From Woronichinia naegeliana WA131 (GTDB lineage: Bacteria; Cyanobacteriota; Cyanobacteriia; Cyanobacteriales; Microcystaceae): 64,000 bases of DNA. The stretch spans positions 2,728,001-2,792,000 of the forward strand of contig CP073041.1 in NCBI GenBank assembly GCA_025370055.1. Direction: 5' to 3'. The translations under genes and the position numbers were made by a program. Each line of letters begins with the position of its first letter. Positions within the stretch are counted from its first letter, which is position 1. Shown one piece after another: positions 8,967-19,901 of this stretch. The notes beneath the pieces were generated by a model. That model saw nothing but the letters and a program-made list of their open reading frames with translations. It was not told where the DNA came from and did no database searches.

Positions 8967-10904
8967 CTATTTGCCACTGGCTTTGGGACGAGGAAACTTA
9001 GACGCAGCCGGAAAATATTCGACAGGTAAATCCTTAACCGCCTGGGACATAAATTGTCGCCACACCGGAGCCGCATAATGTCCCCCAGTAACGCCTTTCC
9101 CTAGCTGACGGTTATTATCATCCCCAATCCACACGGCGGTTGACATTTGAGGTACATAGCCCACAAACCAAACATTGCGCTCATTATCGGTTGTGCCGGT
9201 TTTACCCGCCGTCGGTCGTCCTAAATAGGCCAATCTTCCCGTCCCACCATTGACCACTGAGGTTAGAACGGAAGTCATCGTCGCTGCTGCCCAGGGATCT
9301 AGAACTAATTGCGGTTTAGGGGTATTATCCAACAACACATTGCCCTGACTATCCGTCACTCGCAGAATCACCGTTGGGTCAGAATACCAGCCATTACTGG
9401 CGATCGTTGCGTAGGCCGTTGCCATATCAAGAGGCGTAACATCCACAGAGCCAAGGGGAAGCGATAAAACCGGTTGCAGAGGACTTTTGATCCCCATCCG
9501 ATGACAGTTTTCAATCACTTTACTAATCCCCACCTTGCTACCGATCAAGACGGCTGGAATATTTTGGGAAACCATTACCGCACTACGAATCGACATGGCT
9601 CCAGAGAAACTACCGCCATAGTTTTTAGGGGTGTAATACAATCCGCCGTCACGCAGTCGGATCGGGGCATCCATAACCACCGAATCGGGGGTATATTTAC
9701 CACTGGCAAAGGCCGTGTAATAGACAAAGGGTTTAAAAGAAGAACCTGGCTGTCGTCGAGATTGCGTGACTCGATTTAATTGACTCTTTTGATAATCTCC
9801 TCCCCCCACGATCGCCTTAATAAAATGGGTACTTGGCTCAACCGAAATTAAAGCCACTTGAGTGGTATTTCCACGCACCCGGCCCTTCAAATTCAGGTAA
9901 GCATTATGAATAACATTCTCAGCCTTTTTCTGAAGGTCATAATCCACCGTTGTTTGAATCCGCATTCCCCCCTTGAGAACCGCTTCCTTGCCAAATTTAT
10001 CCCTTAACTCCTGCATCACCGTATCGGTTACATAGGGCAATTTACTGCCAGACCAAGCCGTGAGCTTACCCAATTTTAATTTTTCTTTCTTAGCCAAGTC
10101 TTCCTCTTGGGCCGTAATCCAACCGAGATCCCGCATCCGAGTTAAAACAACTTCTTGACGTTCCTTGGCTGCTTTAAAGTTTCCGTAGGGACTATAGGCT
10201 TCCGGGGCTTGGATCATCCCTGCCAACATTGCCGATTCAGCTAAATCTAACTTCGCGGCTGGCTTGCCAAAATAACTTTCAGATGCCGTTTGTATTCCAT
10301 AGTTATTATGACCCCAATAAATATAGTTGAGGTACATATCTAAAATTTGATCTTTATTAAAAACCTGTTCTACCCGAATCGCTAAAACGGCTTCCGCTGC
10401 CTTACGGGTGAAAACACGCTTTTGAGACAAAAAGATATTTTTAACCAATTGCATGGTTAGGGTAGAAGCCCCTTCCGATACACCACCACTTTTGAAGTTT
10501 GCCAGTACAGCCCGACCAATACTATTGGGGTTAATCCCCACATGATTATAAAAACTACTATCTTCAATCGCCATCACCGCCCGCTTCAGATTAGGTGAGA
10601 CTTGATCTAAAGAGACAATTTTGCGGTTCGCTTCGTCATGCAGACTTTGAATTTCCCGACCCTTGGCATCATAAATATAACTCGTTTGGGCGGGAACATA
10701 GGTTTTGAGGCTACGAACATCTGGAAGATTACGGAAGCTAATCGCCAATCCCACTAATCCACCAGCCGTAACAGCACTGGTTAATAATCCTAACCCTAAA
10801 ATAGTACCACTCGTAACCTTGAGTAACCCTTTAAGAAAAGAGGTTTCCTTCGCAGGTTGTTGTTCCGTAATGCTAGGGGGGGCTGCACTAGTAGTAGATG
10901 ACAC
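8967..10904 (-). CDS. Class A penicillin-binding protein (PBP1A type)
   Basis: This is a bifunctional peptidoglycan synthase of 645 residues. A cytoplasmic tail and one membrane segment (about 28-56) come first. The GT51 transglycosylase domain has EDSSFYNHVG with the catalytic Glu114. The transpeptidase domain has SxxK at 388-391 (SSFK), SxN at 446-448 (SQN) and KTG at 568-570, so all active-site residues are present. It polymerises lipid II and cross-links stem peptides in the periplasm. The metallophosphoesterase gene follows at 51 bp. MurA and a MurT-like ligase are encoded elsewhere in the window but not in the same operon. Nothing looks truncated. Confidence 0.95.
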   Translation of the reverse strand: MSSTTSAAPPSITEQQPAKETSFLKGLLKVTSGTILGLGLLTSAVTAGGLVGLAISFRNLPDVRSLKTYVPAQTSYIYDAKGREIQSLHDEANRKIVSLDQVSPNLKRAVMAIEDSSFYNHVGINPNSIGRAVLANFKSGGVSEGASTLTMQLVKNIFLSQKRVFTRKAAEAVLAIRVEQVFNKDQILDMYLNYIYWGHNNYGIQTASESYFGKPAAKLDLAESAMLAGMIQAPEAYSPYGNFKAAKERQEVVLTRMRDLGWITAQEEDLAKKEKLKLGKLTAWSGSKLPYVTDTVMQELRDKFGKEAVLKGGMRIQTTVDYDLQKKAENVIHNAYLNLKGRVRGNTTQVALISVEPSTHFIKAIVGGGDYQKSQLNRVTQSRRQPGSSFKPFVYYTAFASGKYTPDSVVMDAPIRLRDGGLYYTPKNYGGSFSGAMSIRSAVMVSQNIPAVLIGSKVGISKVIENCHRMGIKSPLQPVLSLPLGSVDVTPLDMATAYATIASNGWYSDPTVILRVTDSQGNVLLDNTPKPQLVLDPWAAATMTSVLTSVVNGGTGRLAYLGRPTAGKTGTTDNERNVWFVGYVPQMSTAVWIGDDNNRQLGKGVTGGHYAAPVWRQFMSQAVKDLPVEYFPAASKFPRPKASGK

Positions 10905-11116
10905 GGTACGTTGACTTCCTCACGCCAGAATATTTTAGATTTGAAACGAAATGTTAACTTGATTTAGATTAAGGGAACTATTAGTAACAAATTTAATCTT
11001 GTAGTCTTACAAGAGTTTAGCAATAAGTCAACCCCCTCCTTCAGCCTTGATGTCAAAGGGAGATCGAAATGTGACTTTTCGTTACAACTGTTCAGATCCC
11101 AATCTCCCGTTTCAAT

Positions 11117-12910
11117 CTAGCGTTTAGCCAGTTTTTGGGCGCGAACTTTGCGCAGGCGAATCGATTGAGGGGTAATTTCTACCAGTTCATCACTACCAAT
11201 ATACTCTAGGGCACGCTCCAGGCTCATATCGACGGGAGTCTGCAATTGCACTAATTCATCGCCAGTCGCAGAACGATGATTGGTTAACTGCTTGGTTTTG
11301 CAGATGTTCAGGTCTAAATCCTGGGGACGATTGTGTTCTCCAATAATCATGCCCTTATAGACTTTAGTACCAGGTGTAATAAAAAAGATGCCTCGATCTT
11401 CGGAGTTTTTAAGAGCGTAGAAAGTAGCCGTTCCCTCTTCAATGGCAATAATTACGCCGTTATAACGGGTTTCAACGGTTCCGCAAAGTTGACGGTATTC
11501 CAGGAAGCTGTGGTTCATAATGCCTTCGCCCCGCGTCATACGGATGAACTCACCTCGGAAACCGATTAAACCCCGCGCTGGAATCACAAACTCCAATTGG
11601 GTTCGGCCATTCGTTCCCGTTTGCATATCCTGCATTTCTCCCCGTCGTTGACCCAAACGTTCAATACAGGAACCAACGGCTGCTTCCGGTACATCTAAGA
11701 CCAGATATTCAAAGGGTTCGCAAGGCTGGCCTTTAACTTCGCGGTAAATTACCTGGGGTTGGGACACCTGGAACTCGTAGCCTTCCCGACGCATGGTTTC
11801 GATTAAAATGCCCAGATGTAATTCTCCCCGTCCTGAAACGAGGAATTTTTCGGCACTGTCGCCTTCTTCTACCCGCAGGGCCACATTGGTTTCTAATTCC
11901 CGATCCAGGCGATCGCGGATTTGACGGGAAGTGACAAATTTACCTTCTAGACCGGCAAAGGGAGAATCATTCACCGAGAAGGTCATCTGTAAAGTGGGTT
12001 CATCCACCTTAATCAGAGGCAAGGCTTGAGGCTCATCGGGACAAGTTAAGGTTTCTCCAATATTGGCATCGGCAAAACCGGCCACTGCTACGATATAACC
12101 CGCACTGGCTTCAGGTAGTTCCACTCGTTTTAAACCATCAAAACCCAGTAACTTAGTGACTCGCCCCTTCACAATCTCGCCGGTATCTTTTACTAAGGCC
12201 GCCTGTTGACCTGCTTTGATTGTACCGTTGTGAATCCGACCGATAATGATACGACCAAGATAGTCGGAATAATCTAGGGTCGTAACTTGCAGTTGCAGGG
12301 GTTTATTCGGGTCGCCGGCTGGGGGCGGAACATGGTGCAGAATCGCTTCAAATAGGGGTTTCATGTCTTCCCCTTCATCTTCTAGGTTTTCTTTGGCATA
12401 ACCCGCCATACCAGAGGCAAAAAGCGTGGTGAAATCACACTGGTCATCATCAGCCCCTAATTCCACGAACAGATCAAACACTTTATCAACGGCAGTATTC
12501 GGGTCAGCGCGGGGACGGTCAATTTTATTAACGACAAGAATGGGACGCAGACCTTTTTCTAGGGCCTTTTTCAGCACAAAACGAGTTTGGGGCATAGGGC
12601 CTTCGTTGGCATCCACGATCAGAACACAACCATCCACCATACCGAGGACGCGCTCCACTTCTCCCCCAAAGTCCGCGTGACCTGGGGTATCAACAATATT
12701 AATTAAGGTGTCTTGGTAATGAACCGCCGTATTTTTGGAAAGGATGGTAATACCCCGTTCCCGTTCCAGATCATTGGAGTCCATGACGCAATCTGGAACC
12801 TCTTCCCCTTCCCGAAAAATGCCAGATTGTTTGAGGAGTGCGTCAACCAGGGTTGTTTTGCCGTGATCAACGTGGGCAATAATAGCGACGTTGCGAATGG
12901 GAAGGGACAT
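11117..12910 (-). CDS. typA: Translational GTPase TypA/BipA
   Basis: This 597-residue protein shares the EF-G layout. It has G1 [10 protein letters not shown] (about 12-21), G2 in RERGITI, G3 DTPGHADF and G4 NKID. Domains II, III and V follow, and the TypA-specific C-terminal domain has [18 protein letters not shown] and [10 protein letters not shown]. TypA binds the ribosome at the A-site region and helps ribosome assembly and growth under stress. Length is normal for the family. It is a single gene with about 200 bp of non-coding DNA on its downstream side (10905-11116, where I see nothing definite). Confidence 0.97.
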   Translation of the reverse strand: MSLPIRNVAIIAHVDHGKTTLVDALLKQSGIFREGEEVPDCVMDSNDLERERGITILSKNTAVHYQDTLINIVDTPGHADFGGEVERVLGMVDGCVLIVDANEGPMPQTRFVLKKALEKGLRPILVVNKIDRPRADPNTAVDKVFDLFVELGADDDQCDFTTLFASGMAGYAKENLEDEGEDMKPLFEAILHHVPPPAGDPNKPLQLQVTTLDYSDYLGRIIIGRIHNGTIKAGQQAALVKDTGEIVKGRVTKLLGFDGLKRVELPEASAGYIVAVAGFADANIGETLTCPDEPQALPLIKVDEPTLQMTFSVNDSPFAGLEGKFVTSRQIRDRLDRELETNVALRVEEGDSAEKFLVSGRGELHLGILIETMRREGYEFQVSQPQVIYREVKGQPCEPFEYLVLDVPEAAVGSCIERLGQRRGEMQDMQTGTNGRTQLEFVIPARGLIGFRGEFIRMTRGEGIMNHSFLEYRQLCGTVETRYNGVIIAIEEGTATFYALKNSEDRGIFFITPGTKVYKGMIIGEHNRPQDLDLNICKTKQLTNHRSATGDELVQLQTPVDMSLERALEYIGSDELVEITPQSIRLRKVRAQKLAKR

Positions 12911-13060
12911 AGAGAAACTTGCGTCTGTACGCAGAACGGTAACATTTTGTAATAATTCTAGCTTACAGACGAGACTTCTGACTATAGACTTCTATTTTTC
13001 GTAGGCATTCATTTTGGTCGATAGTGGAGTCGGGACTTGTTTTGTTAATGAGTACTGTGA

Positions 13061-13288
13061 TCTCCCCTTCCCTCAATAGTCTATGCTCCTCACGATGCCA
13101 TTACGGAGCAATTGGTCATTTTAGAAAAGTTACAGGCTCGTTTTTCCTGTGACACTCTCAATATTGGGGTGATTGGCATCATGCGTCAGGGGAAAAGTAC
13201 CCTATTACAAAGTTTGACGGGGCTAGGAAATAACGTGATTCCAGCCCAGAGCGGTGGAGCTTGTACTGCGGAGGGAAACCAACAATAG
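13061..13288 (+). pseudogene. 5' remnant of a P-loop GTPase gene
   Basis: One frame reads APHDAITEQLVILEKLQARF, then NIGVIGIMRQGKSTLLQSL, a clear P-loop (GIMRQGKST), then IPAQSGGACTAE suited to switch I. It stops at TAG (13286-13288). There is no ATG in frame before it and no later GTPase motifs follow. It therefore looks like the broken start of a gene whose remainder has been lost. The P-loop form with a residue before GKST resembles the GTPases at the left end of the window, but it is not a copy of either. The upstream stretch 12911-13060 shows nothing clear. Confidence 0.65.
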
Positions 13289-13319
13289 TAAGTGGATCTC
13301 TGTGAACTATGAATAAGAA

Positions 13320-13342
13320 TCCCCCGTCGTTCACGCGGGGGA
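13320..13342 (+). repeat. Hairpin resembling the right end of an IS200/IS605-type element
   Basis: The stem T-CCCCCG (13320-13326) pairs with CGGGGG-A (13336-13342) around a 9-nt loop. The sequence GAATCCCCC...GGGGGAG followed by TATGTCAA is like the subterminal hairpin commonly seen after tnpB in cyanobacterial IS200/IS605 elements. No tnpB remains here. The rest up to 13495 shows no gene. The family assignment is from memory of such ends and is tentative. Confidence 0.4.
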
Positions 13343-13495
13343 GTATGTCAAAACGGTTAAAAGCAGTCTGGCATCAGTGACAGATTGATGTTGTGATGAT
13401 GGCTATGTTAGGGTTAATTAACAGTAAAAGTACTTTTCCCTGCTAATCCGCGTTTGTCTGTCCTGTCTGCTTGCTTCTTCTGGTAATTGTTCTTT

Positions 13496-15319
13496 ATGGC
13501 CGCCACTCTGCCTTTCTCTCCTCTCTCCTCCCGTAAAATCGAAAGTGACTGGCGATTATTACTTAAATTATTGCCCTATCTGCGGCGGTATCCTCGTTTG
13601 TTGCCGCTCTCCATTATTTTACTGATTCCAGTGGCTTTTACTGGGGCGGTGCAACCTTTAATTGTTGGTCAGGCGATCTCTCTACTCCGCAAAGAATCGG
13701 TCTGGCCTATTTTGGCTCAATTACCTTTAACAGAAGCTCTTCATAGTTTAGTGCTCTTTTTATTGTTTACCATTGTTTTGCGACTGATTTTTGCGGGTAT
13801 TCAAGGATATTTAGTGCAAAAAATTGGCCAGGAAATTACGGCCAATGTTCGCAAAGATCTATTTGACCATGTTACTTCCCTTTCATTGACTTTTTTCCAT
13901 CGCACCCCCGTTGGTCGTTTAGTGACCCGATTAACGAGTGATGTGGAGGCATTAGGAGATGTTTTTGCCAGTGGTGCGATCGGGGTTATTAGTGATTTTA
14001 TTTCTATTTTGGTGATTATTGTCACGATTTTTTGGTTGCAATGGCAATTGGCCTTAATGTTAGTGGCGATGTTAATTCCTGTCACCCTTTTAATTATTTA
14101 TTTTCAGCAACAATATCGTATTGCTAATTATCAGGTGAGGGAAGAATTATCTAAGCTGAATTCGATATTACAAGAAAATGTGACTGGCATTAATGTGGTG
14201 CAGTTATTTCGACGGGAAGTTTATAATGCTGAACAGTTTCGAGCAGTAAATAAACGTTATCGTCATGAGGTGGATCGCACCATTTTTCATGATTCGGCCG
14301 TGTCAGCGACTTTGGAATGGATTAGTTTAGTAGCGATCGCGGGGGTGTTGTGGTTAGGGGGAATTTTAGTGTTAAAGGATGCCTTAAGTTTTGGTAGTTT
14401 AGGAGCTTTTATTCTCTATGCCCAACGTCTCTTTAATCCTCTGCGTCAATTTGCAGATAAATTTACCATGTTTCAATCTGGATTTACGGCGATTGAGCGT
14501 ATTGGAGAATTAATGAGTGAACCGATTGATATCCGCGATCGCGACGTTTTAAGTAATCTCGACAGTAATCCTGAAAATCTCAGTTTGCAGGGAGAAATTC
14601 GTTTTGAACAGGTTTGCTTTGCCTATAAAGCGGATGAATATGTTTTAAAAAATCTCAATTTCACGATTAAGCCTGGTGAAAAAATCGCCTTTGTCGGGCC
14701 TACAGGAGCCGGAAAAAGTTCTATTATCCGTTTGCTCTGTCGTCTTTATGAACCGACTCAGGGAAGAATCCTAGTGGATGGTATTGATATTCGCGAACTG
14801 TCCCAAGCTCAATTACGACGTTATATTGGGGTAATTCTTCAAGATAGTTTCTTATTTGCAGGCGATGTGAAGCGAAATATTACTCTCGGTGAAAATTATA
14901 GCCTCGCGGAAGTACAAAGAGCCGCCCAGCTAACCAATGTGGATCAATTAATTGAAGCTCTTCCCCAGGGATATAATACAGAATTGCGAGAACGGGGGAG
15001 TAATATTTCTGGAGGACAAAAGCAATTATTGGCCTTTGCGAGGGTCGCTATCCGAGAGCCAAAAGTCTTGGTGTTAGATGAGGCTACGGCTAATTTAGAT
15101 GTGGGAACAGAGGCCCATATTCAAAATGCCTTGATGCACTTATTAGAAAATCGTACTGCGATTATTATTGCCCATCGCCTGTCAACCATTCGTCACGTTG
15201 ATCGTATTTTTGTCTTAAAACAAGGAGAAATTTTAGAAGAAGGAAACCATGAACAATTGTTAGAAAAGGCCGGTCTTTATGCCAGCCTATATCAATTACA
15301 GAGATTGGGTAAGGATTAA
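13496..15319 (+). CDS. ABC exporter, fused membrane and ATPase domains (MsbA/multidrug type)
   Basis: This 607-residue half-transporter acts as a homodimer or heterodimer in the inner membrane. Six membrane segments span about 40-320. The nucleotide-binding domain has Walker A GPTGAGKSS, Q-loop ILQDSFLF, signature SGGQKQ, Walker B VLVLDEATANLD and the H-loop AHRLST. The longest frame starts at a TTG (13487). I chose the ATG three codons later at 13496 because its N-terminus is normal. Substrate cannot be inferred; lipids or drugs are typical. The frameshifted Uma2 gene starts 46 bp downstream on the same strand. Confidence 0.93.
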   Translation: MAATLPFSPLSSRKIESDWRLLLKLLPYLRRYPRLLPLSIILLIPVAFTGAVQPLIVGQAISLLRKESVWPILAQLPLTEALHSLVLFLLFTIVLRLIFAGIQGYLVQKIGQEITANVRKDLFDHVTSLSLTFFHRTPVGRLVTRLTSDVEALGDVFASGAIGVISDFISILVIIVTIFWLQWQLALMLVAMLIPVTLLIIYFQQQYRIANYQVREELSKLNSILQENVTGINVVQLFRREVYNAEQFRAVNKRYRHEVDRTIFHDSAVSATLEWISLVAIAGVLWLGGILVLKDALSFGSLGAFILYAQRLFNPLRQFADKFTMFQSGFTAIERIGELMSEPIDIRDRDVLSNLDSNPENLSLQGEIRFEQVCFAYKADEYVLKNLNFTIKPGEKIAFVGPTGAGKSSIIRLLCRLYEPTQGRILVDGIDIRELSQAQLRRYIGVILQDSFLFAGDVKRNITLGENYSLAEVQRAAQLTNVDQLIEALPQGYNTELRERGSNISGGQKQLLAFARVAIREPKVLVLDEATANLDVGTEAHIQNALMHLLENRTAIIIAHRLSTIRHVDRIFVLKQGEILEEGNHEQLLEKAGLYASLYQLQRLGKD

Positions 15320-15365
15320 TATTAAATTCTAGGGATAAAGACGAGATAAATTTCAGGAGACCAGA

Positions 15366-15916
15366 ATGATTATCTCAGAACCGATTACTTTAAGTTTCAA
15401 AAATATCATCTTAAGTGACGATCAATTTTATCAACTTTGCCAAGACAATGAAAATTGGCAACTGGAAAGAACGGCCCAAGGAGAATTAATAATTATGCCC
15501 CCTGTTGGTGGAATTAGTGGTAATAGAGAAGCTAATTTGAACGCGGATCTGGTTATTTGGAATTGTCAAACTCAATTAGGAAAAGTATTTAGTTCTTCTA
15601 CGATATTTCGCTTACCCAATGGTGCAGCCCGCTCTCCTGATGTAACTTGGGTTAAACGCGATCGCTGGGAATCCCTGACCTTAGAAGAACAGGAAAATTT
15701 CCCCCATTATGTCCAGATTTTGTGATTGAATTGCTTTCTCGGACTGATTCTTTAAATCAACTTCAAGAAAAAATGCAGGAATATCTGAATAATGGTTTGC
15801 AGTTAGGTTGGTTAATTAATCCCCAAGCACAAGAAGTTAAAATTTACCGTCCTAATCAAGTCGTTGAAATTGTCAAATTACCCACAACTTTATCGGGAGA
15901 AAAGGTTTTACCTTGA
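15366..15916 (+). pseudogene. Uma2/DUF820 family nuclease gene, frameshifted
   Basis: The first frame (15366-15725) has the usual N-terminal half, including NWQLERTAQGELIIMPPVGG and RSPDVTWV. The reading then needs a one-base correction near 15712-15718. With it, PHY is followed by CPDFVIELLSRTDSL, the conserved catalytic Asp/Glu segment, and the second frame runs to 15916 (GWLINPQAQEVKIY). The gene thus looks complete except for a 1-bp deletion. Uma2 proteins have a PD-(D/E)XK nuclease fold and are present in many copies in cyanobacteria; their role is poorly known. A good ribosome site (AGGAG) precedes the ATG. Confidence 0.85.
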
Positions 15917-16837
15917 TTTATTTTAGACATTTCTTGGTTCTTCCCCCAACTGTGTGGAAAGTGTATAATGGTAATACCACAGTAGGAGGTGGAGTATGTG
16001 GATAAACTTGGATGAGCTACTAGGTTTGCCAAAGGTAACAGTCGTAAACTATCGAGAAATAGATGGTGCTTTGTTCTTAAAATTAAAAATGAAAAACGAA
16101 GTAATGGAATGTCCAAATTGTCATAAAGAATTGGAAGATATAAATCAAATAGAATATAATTTGGTTCGGGATTTATCCCTATTGGGAAAGAAAGTATATC
16201 TGGAAGTGCCCCGCCGCCAGTTCCATTGTGAAAAATGTCAGAAATACATAACAGAAAGACTGGACTTTATGCAGCTAAGAAAACATTATACAATTCGTTA
16301 TGAAGAAAAGATTTATGAGCAAGTAAAAAAGAAAAATGTAGAAGAGGTAAGGCAAGAAGAAGAAATAAGTTGGGGAACATTGGAATCAATATTTGAAGAG
16401 TATGCAAAGCAGGCAGAAAAGAAGGAATGGGAATTACCAGAAAAGATAAGTTTAGACGAATTTAGTAATAGAAAAAGAAAAAAAGACTTTATTACAACAG
16501 TGATAGATATAAATAAAAAGGAATTGTTAGAAGTAATAAAAGGACACAAAAAAGAAGAGATAATAGAAGCCCTAAAAGTGCAGCCAGCAAGGGTTAGAGA
16601 GAATGTAAAGGAAGTAAGTGTGGATATGTGGGAGGGATTTACGTCAGCAATAAAGGAGTTATTTGTAAATGCTAAAATCGTCTATGATAGATTTCATGTA
16701 ATGAAAAATATAAATGAAGAATTGAATAAATTGAGAAAGAAAATGAATATCCATAAAAAGGGTTTAACATACCTATTATGGAAAAATAAAGAAGAGTTAA
16801 AAGAAGAAAAAAGAGAAGAGTTAGAAGAGATATTGAA

Positions 16838-18015
16838 GGGTACATCCCGGATAAAGTAGTACATAGAATCTGGGGTAAAATGGAAAAAAACTGATGAGCG
16901 AAAAAAGTATGTTACCGATTCCCCCAGAAGAAAAAGCACTGTTAAAACAGCATCTCACCGAATCAGCCCGTATCCTGCGCAAATATACGGAACCAGAGAA
17001 ACAGAAGGACTTTGGAAGCATCGAAGTAGAAGTCAGAACCCAGATGTTAGAAATTGTGGGGCCAACAATGGGGGAGTTTTTTTTTCAGAAGGGGGAAAAA
17101 AACGGTCTGGAAACAAGCGAAAAATCAAAACCCTAGTCGGAGAAGTGGAAATAAGCCAAAAACAAGCCAGAAAACTAAAGGTGTCGCCAAAAATCGTCTT
17201 AAGTCCAGGTTTAGAGAAATGCTGTCTAAGAGCCAGTGCGAAAACATCCTACCAACAAGCAGAAGAAGATATAGAGGAGTTGATGGGGATAAAAGTAGGA
17301 CATAGCAGTTTACATCGCTTGGTAGAACGGACAGAACTGCCCTTAGCTCAAGCTCAGTCAGAGAGTGCGGGGGTCAGTATAGATGGGGGAAAGATTTGTC
17401 TGCGGGGCGAGGAGAAGGAAGGGGGACAGTGGCGAGATTATAAACTGGTGAGTCTTCATGGCAATGTCTGTGAAGCCTTTTTCCAAGACCCAGAGGGCTT
17501 AAAGAATTGGAGCAATGTTCAACCTTTGTCTCCAATAGTGACCTTTTTGGGAGATGGTCATCCCGCAATCTGGAATGCGGTAGAGAGTTTCGCCACTCAA
17601 TCGTGGCTGATACGACGAGAGGTGTTGGATTGGTATCATCTCAAGGAGAATCTGTTCAAAGTGGGTGGCTCTCTCAAACGGCTAGAAGCAGTGGAGCATT
17701 TACTGTGGCGGGGTTTTGTGAACAAGGCAATAGATGCGTTTGATGGAGTCAAAAGCAAGAGGGCAAAGAATTTTCAAGCCTATTTGACGAAGCATTATCA
17801 GCGTATCCCTGATTACCAATACTATCAACAGCTTGGTATTGTGATTGGTTCTGGTGATGTGGAGTCTAAGATTAAACAGGTGGGAGCTAGGGTTAAATTG
17901 TCGGGAGCACGTTGGCATCTTCATAATGTTTCTCGTATTCTTCGGCTACGATGTGCTTATCTCAATCACTCTCCTCTTTTGAGTGTCAATGTATTATCTT
18001 AAGTGGGATGCACCC
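16838..18015 (+). mobile_element. ISKra4-type element B (1178 bp) with 9-bp target duplication
   Basis: The left end reads GGGTACATCCC and the right end is its inverted counterpart GGGATGCACCC. The 9-bp direct duplication GATATTGAA lies at 16829-16837 and 18016-18024. The target is the ISL3 transposase gene. Confidence 0.9.
16894..18002 (+). CDS. ISKra4-family transposase, made by -1 frameshift
   Basis: The upstream frame starts at 16894 (MSEKSMLPIPPEEKALLKQH) and ends at 17136. The downstream frame is open from before 17043 to 18002 and carries LSPGLEKCCLRASAKTSYQQA, GVSIDGGKI, FLGDGHPAIWN and the C-terminal GSGDVESKIKQVGARVKLSG. The two are in -1 relation. They overlap at A-AAA-AAC (17097-17103), a classic -1 slippery heptamer, with a T9 run just upstream at 17077-17085. 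Shifting at the heptamer gives GEKKRSGNKRKIKTLVGEVE, a basic joint that fits the family. The transposase looks complete and possibly active. Confidence 0.85.
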
Positions 18016-19901
18016 GATATTGAAAATGTATCCTTGTTTAGGAATAGCGTATGAAATGAAGGAAGAGATTAGAGATATTTATGAGCATTCAAGAACAACA
18101 AATGGTGCAAGGAGAAAATTTGAAAAATGGATGAGAACAGCGAGCCTATTCTATAAAAAAAGTGTGGGTATGCTGAAAACTCATTTGACAGGTATATGCA
18201 ATTATTTTGAAAACCATACAACTAATGGATTAACGGAAGGGATGAATACAAAAATTAAATTAATAAAAAGGAAAAGTTATGGATTTGCTAATTTTGAGCC
18301 CACATTCCGCAGGTAAGTCAAGAGACAAAGTAGTACTTTTGACATGAAGAGCCAAGAAAGGAAAGAATATGTTTGTGTTTGGAGGTCAAATTAACGATAG
18401 TTTGAATGCCGTCAATCTCTAACCAACGGATAAACAGAAAAGACTGAAAGACCCAAAGCAGAGTGGGAATGGCGGTCGGTTTACCCTTTTGATTAGGAAT
18501 AGTCTGATGGGCAAGAGCCAAAGCCTGTCGTAGGCGACGTTGTGCCAAAGTATAAACCAATAAAGAGACAACCATAATCATCATCAAAGCCATAATGCGT
18601 TGAGGATTCTTGAGAAAAAGAGCAGAGGCAAAAAAGAAAGGGTCTTTGAGAAAGCGAAAGCCGCGCTCGGTGTTTTGTTGAGCCTTATATTCAGCCAACA
18701 TCTGGTCGGGACTCAAAACCTGAGAATCAAGAACATTAGTAGCTAAAATAAAACGTCCAGCCCGTTTAGATGCGGCTTCCAAGCAAGAGGAATCAAGGCT
18801 TAATTGCCCAGTTAAGCGGTAATGAAAACCGAGAGGGGTAGCCCCTTGTTTCGGTCTTCCTCCCTTGGCATAGTAAGGAATAGTCTGAACCTCAACTTGA
18901 CTGAGTTGATGATAAGTCAAGGTTTTTGGCCAGAGTTGAGCCTCAGTAAGAGCATCGGCCTCACAAGCAAAATTCTGTCCACAAAGTTTCTGCCATTCTT
19001 TTTTGACAACTTTATCGGCTTTCTCAATTTTTTGACTTATAGCTTTATTATCGGACTGGAGACGTTGAGCACTTTCGACCACAAGCCATCGTTGCTGTTC
19101 ACCCCCATATTCCGAAGCCCTCACTTGCCAACGATAACCGTCCTGTTCACCCTGCTGCCATTGGTCTTCTGATATATTTGCCAAAGTCTCAGTGGCTTCT
19201 TTCAGAGGGACACGACTTAACCATTGAATTGACCTCGCCATGCCCACATTTTCCGCCGTATAAAAAGCTCCATCCATCACCGATAAACCTTCCATATTCA
19301 ACCTTTCTGGTTCTCCTGAACAAAGAGTGATAATTAAAGCTTATCATGAAAAGCAAGCTAAAAAACGATTTCGCATATTATCAAAGTTCATAAATCCATA
19401 AGCTTGACGCTTGATTAGTTTAAGACGATTATTGATGCCTTCCATTGCCCCATTCGTCGTTCGACTCAAAAAGTAGTTACAAATAGAGTCCAAATTCCTA
19501 CGAATTGTGCTAATTACATCTGTATAAATGCTCTTTGCATTCTCTAACCATTCTGTAAATTTTAATCTTCCTTCTTCCTTATCATTTACTTTTTCATATA
19601 TCTCTCTAAATGACTCTTTATATTCATACGCTTTACGCAAACGAGCAGATTGCTTTAACACCAATTCTAGTTTTTCTAACTCTTCCTCTTTTAGGTCTTC
19701 TTTATTTTTTAATAATAGCCACTTTTCTCCCTTGATTTTTACATTCAATTTTGTCTGTTTACGGATTTTATTCAATTCTTCATTCAACGCCTTCATTACA
19801 TGAAATCTATCTGTTACAATTACTGCATTCGGAAATACTTTTTCTATTACTTTAGGAAATCCTCCCCACATATCTACACTCACTTGTTCTACTCCTTCCC
19901 T

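Larger units (their letters stand above)
15936..18298 (+). mobile_element. ISL3-family element 1, 3' end lost, interrupted by an ISKra4-type element
   Basis: The left end begins GGTTCTTC at 15936, like the ends of ISL3 element 2 (GGTTCTCC / GGTTCTTC). The element is cut at 18298 by the left end of IS1634 copy 1, and its right end is missing. An ISKra4-type element sits inside it at 16838-18015. Confidence 0.8.
15996..18298 (+). pseudogene. ISL3-family transposase 1, split and truncated
   Basis: The first part (15996-16837) has the N-terminal zinc ribbon (CPNC...CEKCQKY) and the start of the DDE domain (VSVDMWEGF, DRFHVMKNINEEL). The second part resumes at 18025 (GIAYEMKEEIRDIYEH) and reaches NHTTNGLTEGMNTKIKL, which holds the catalytic Glu region. 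It ends at YGFANFE where IS1634 begins. Removing the inserted element and one copy of its 9-bp duplication restores one frame. ISL3 transposases cut and paste double-stranded DNA. This copy is inactive. It is clearly diverged from ISL3 element 2. Confidence 0.85.

Noticed and set aside
17054-17305. 83-codon frame starting MWGQQWGSF inside ISKra4-type element B
   Set aside because: It is the third frame across the frameshift zone and has no family similarity, unlike the other two.
18822-19172. 116-codon frame opposite the IS1634 transposase (and its copy at 30712-31062)
   Set aside because: It is a shadow of the transposase frame; its duplication only reflects the duplicated element.
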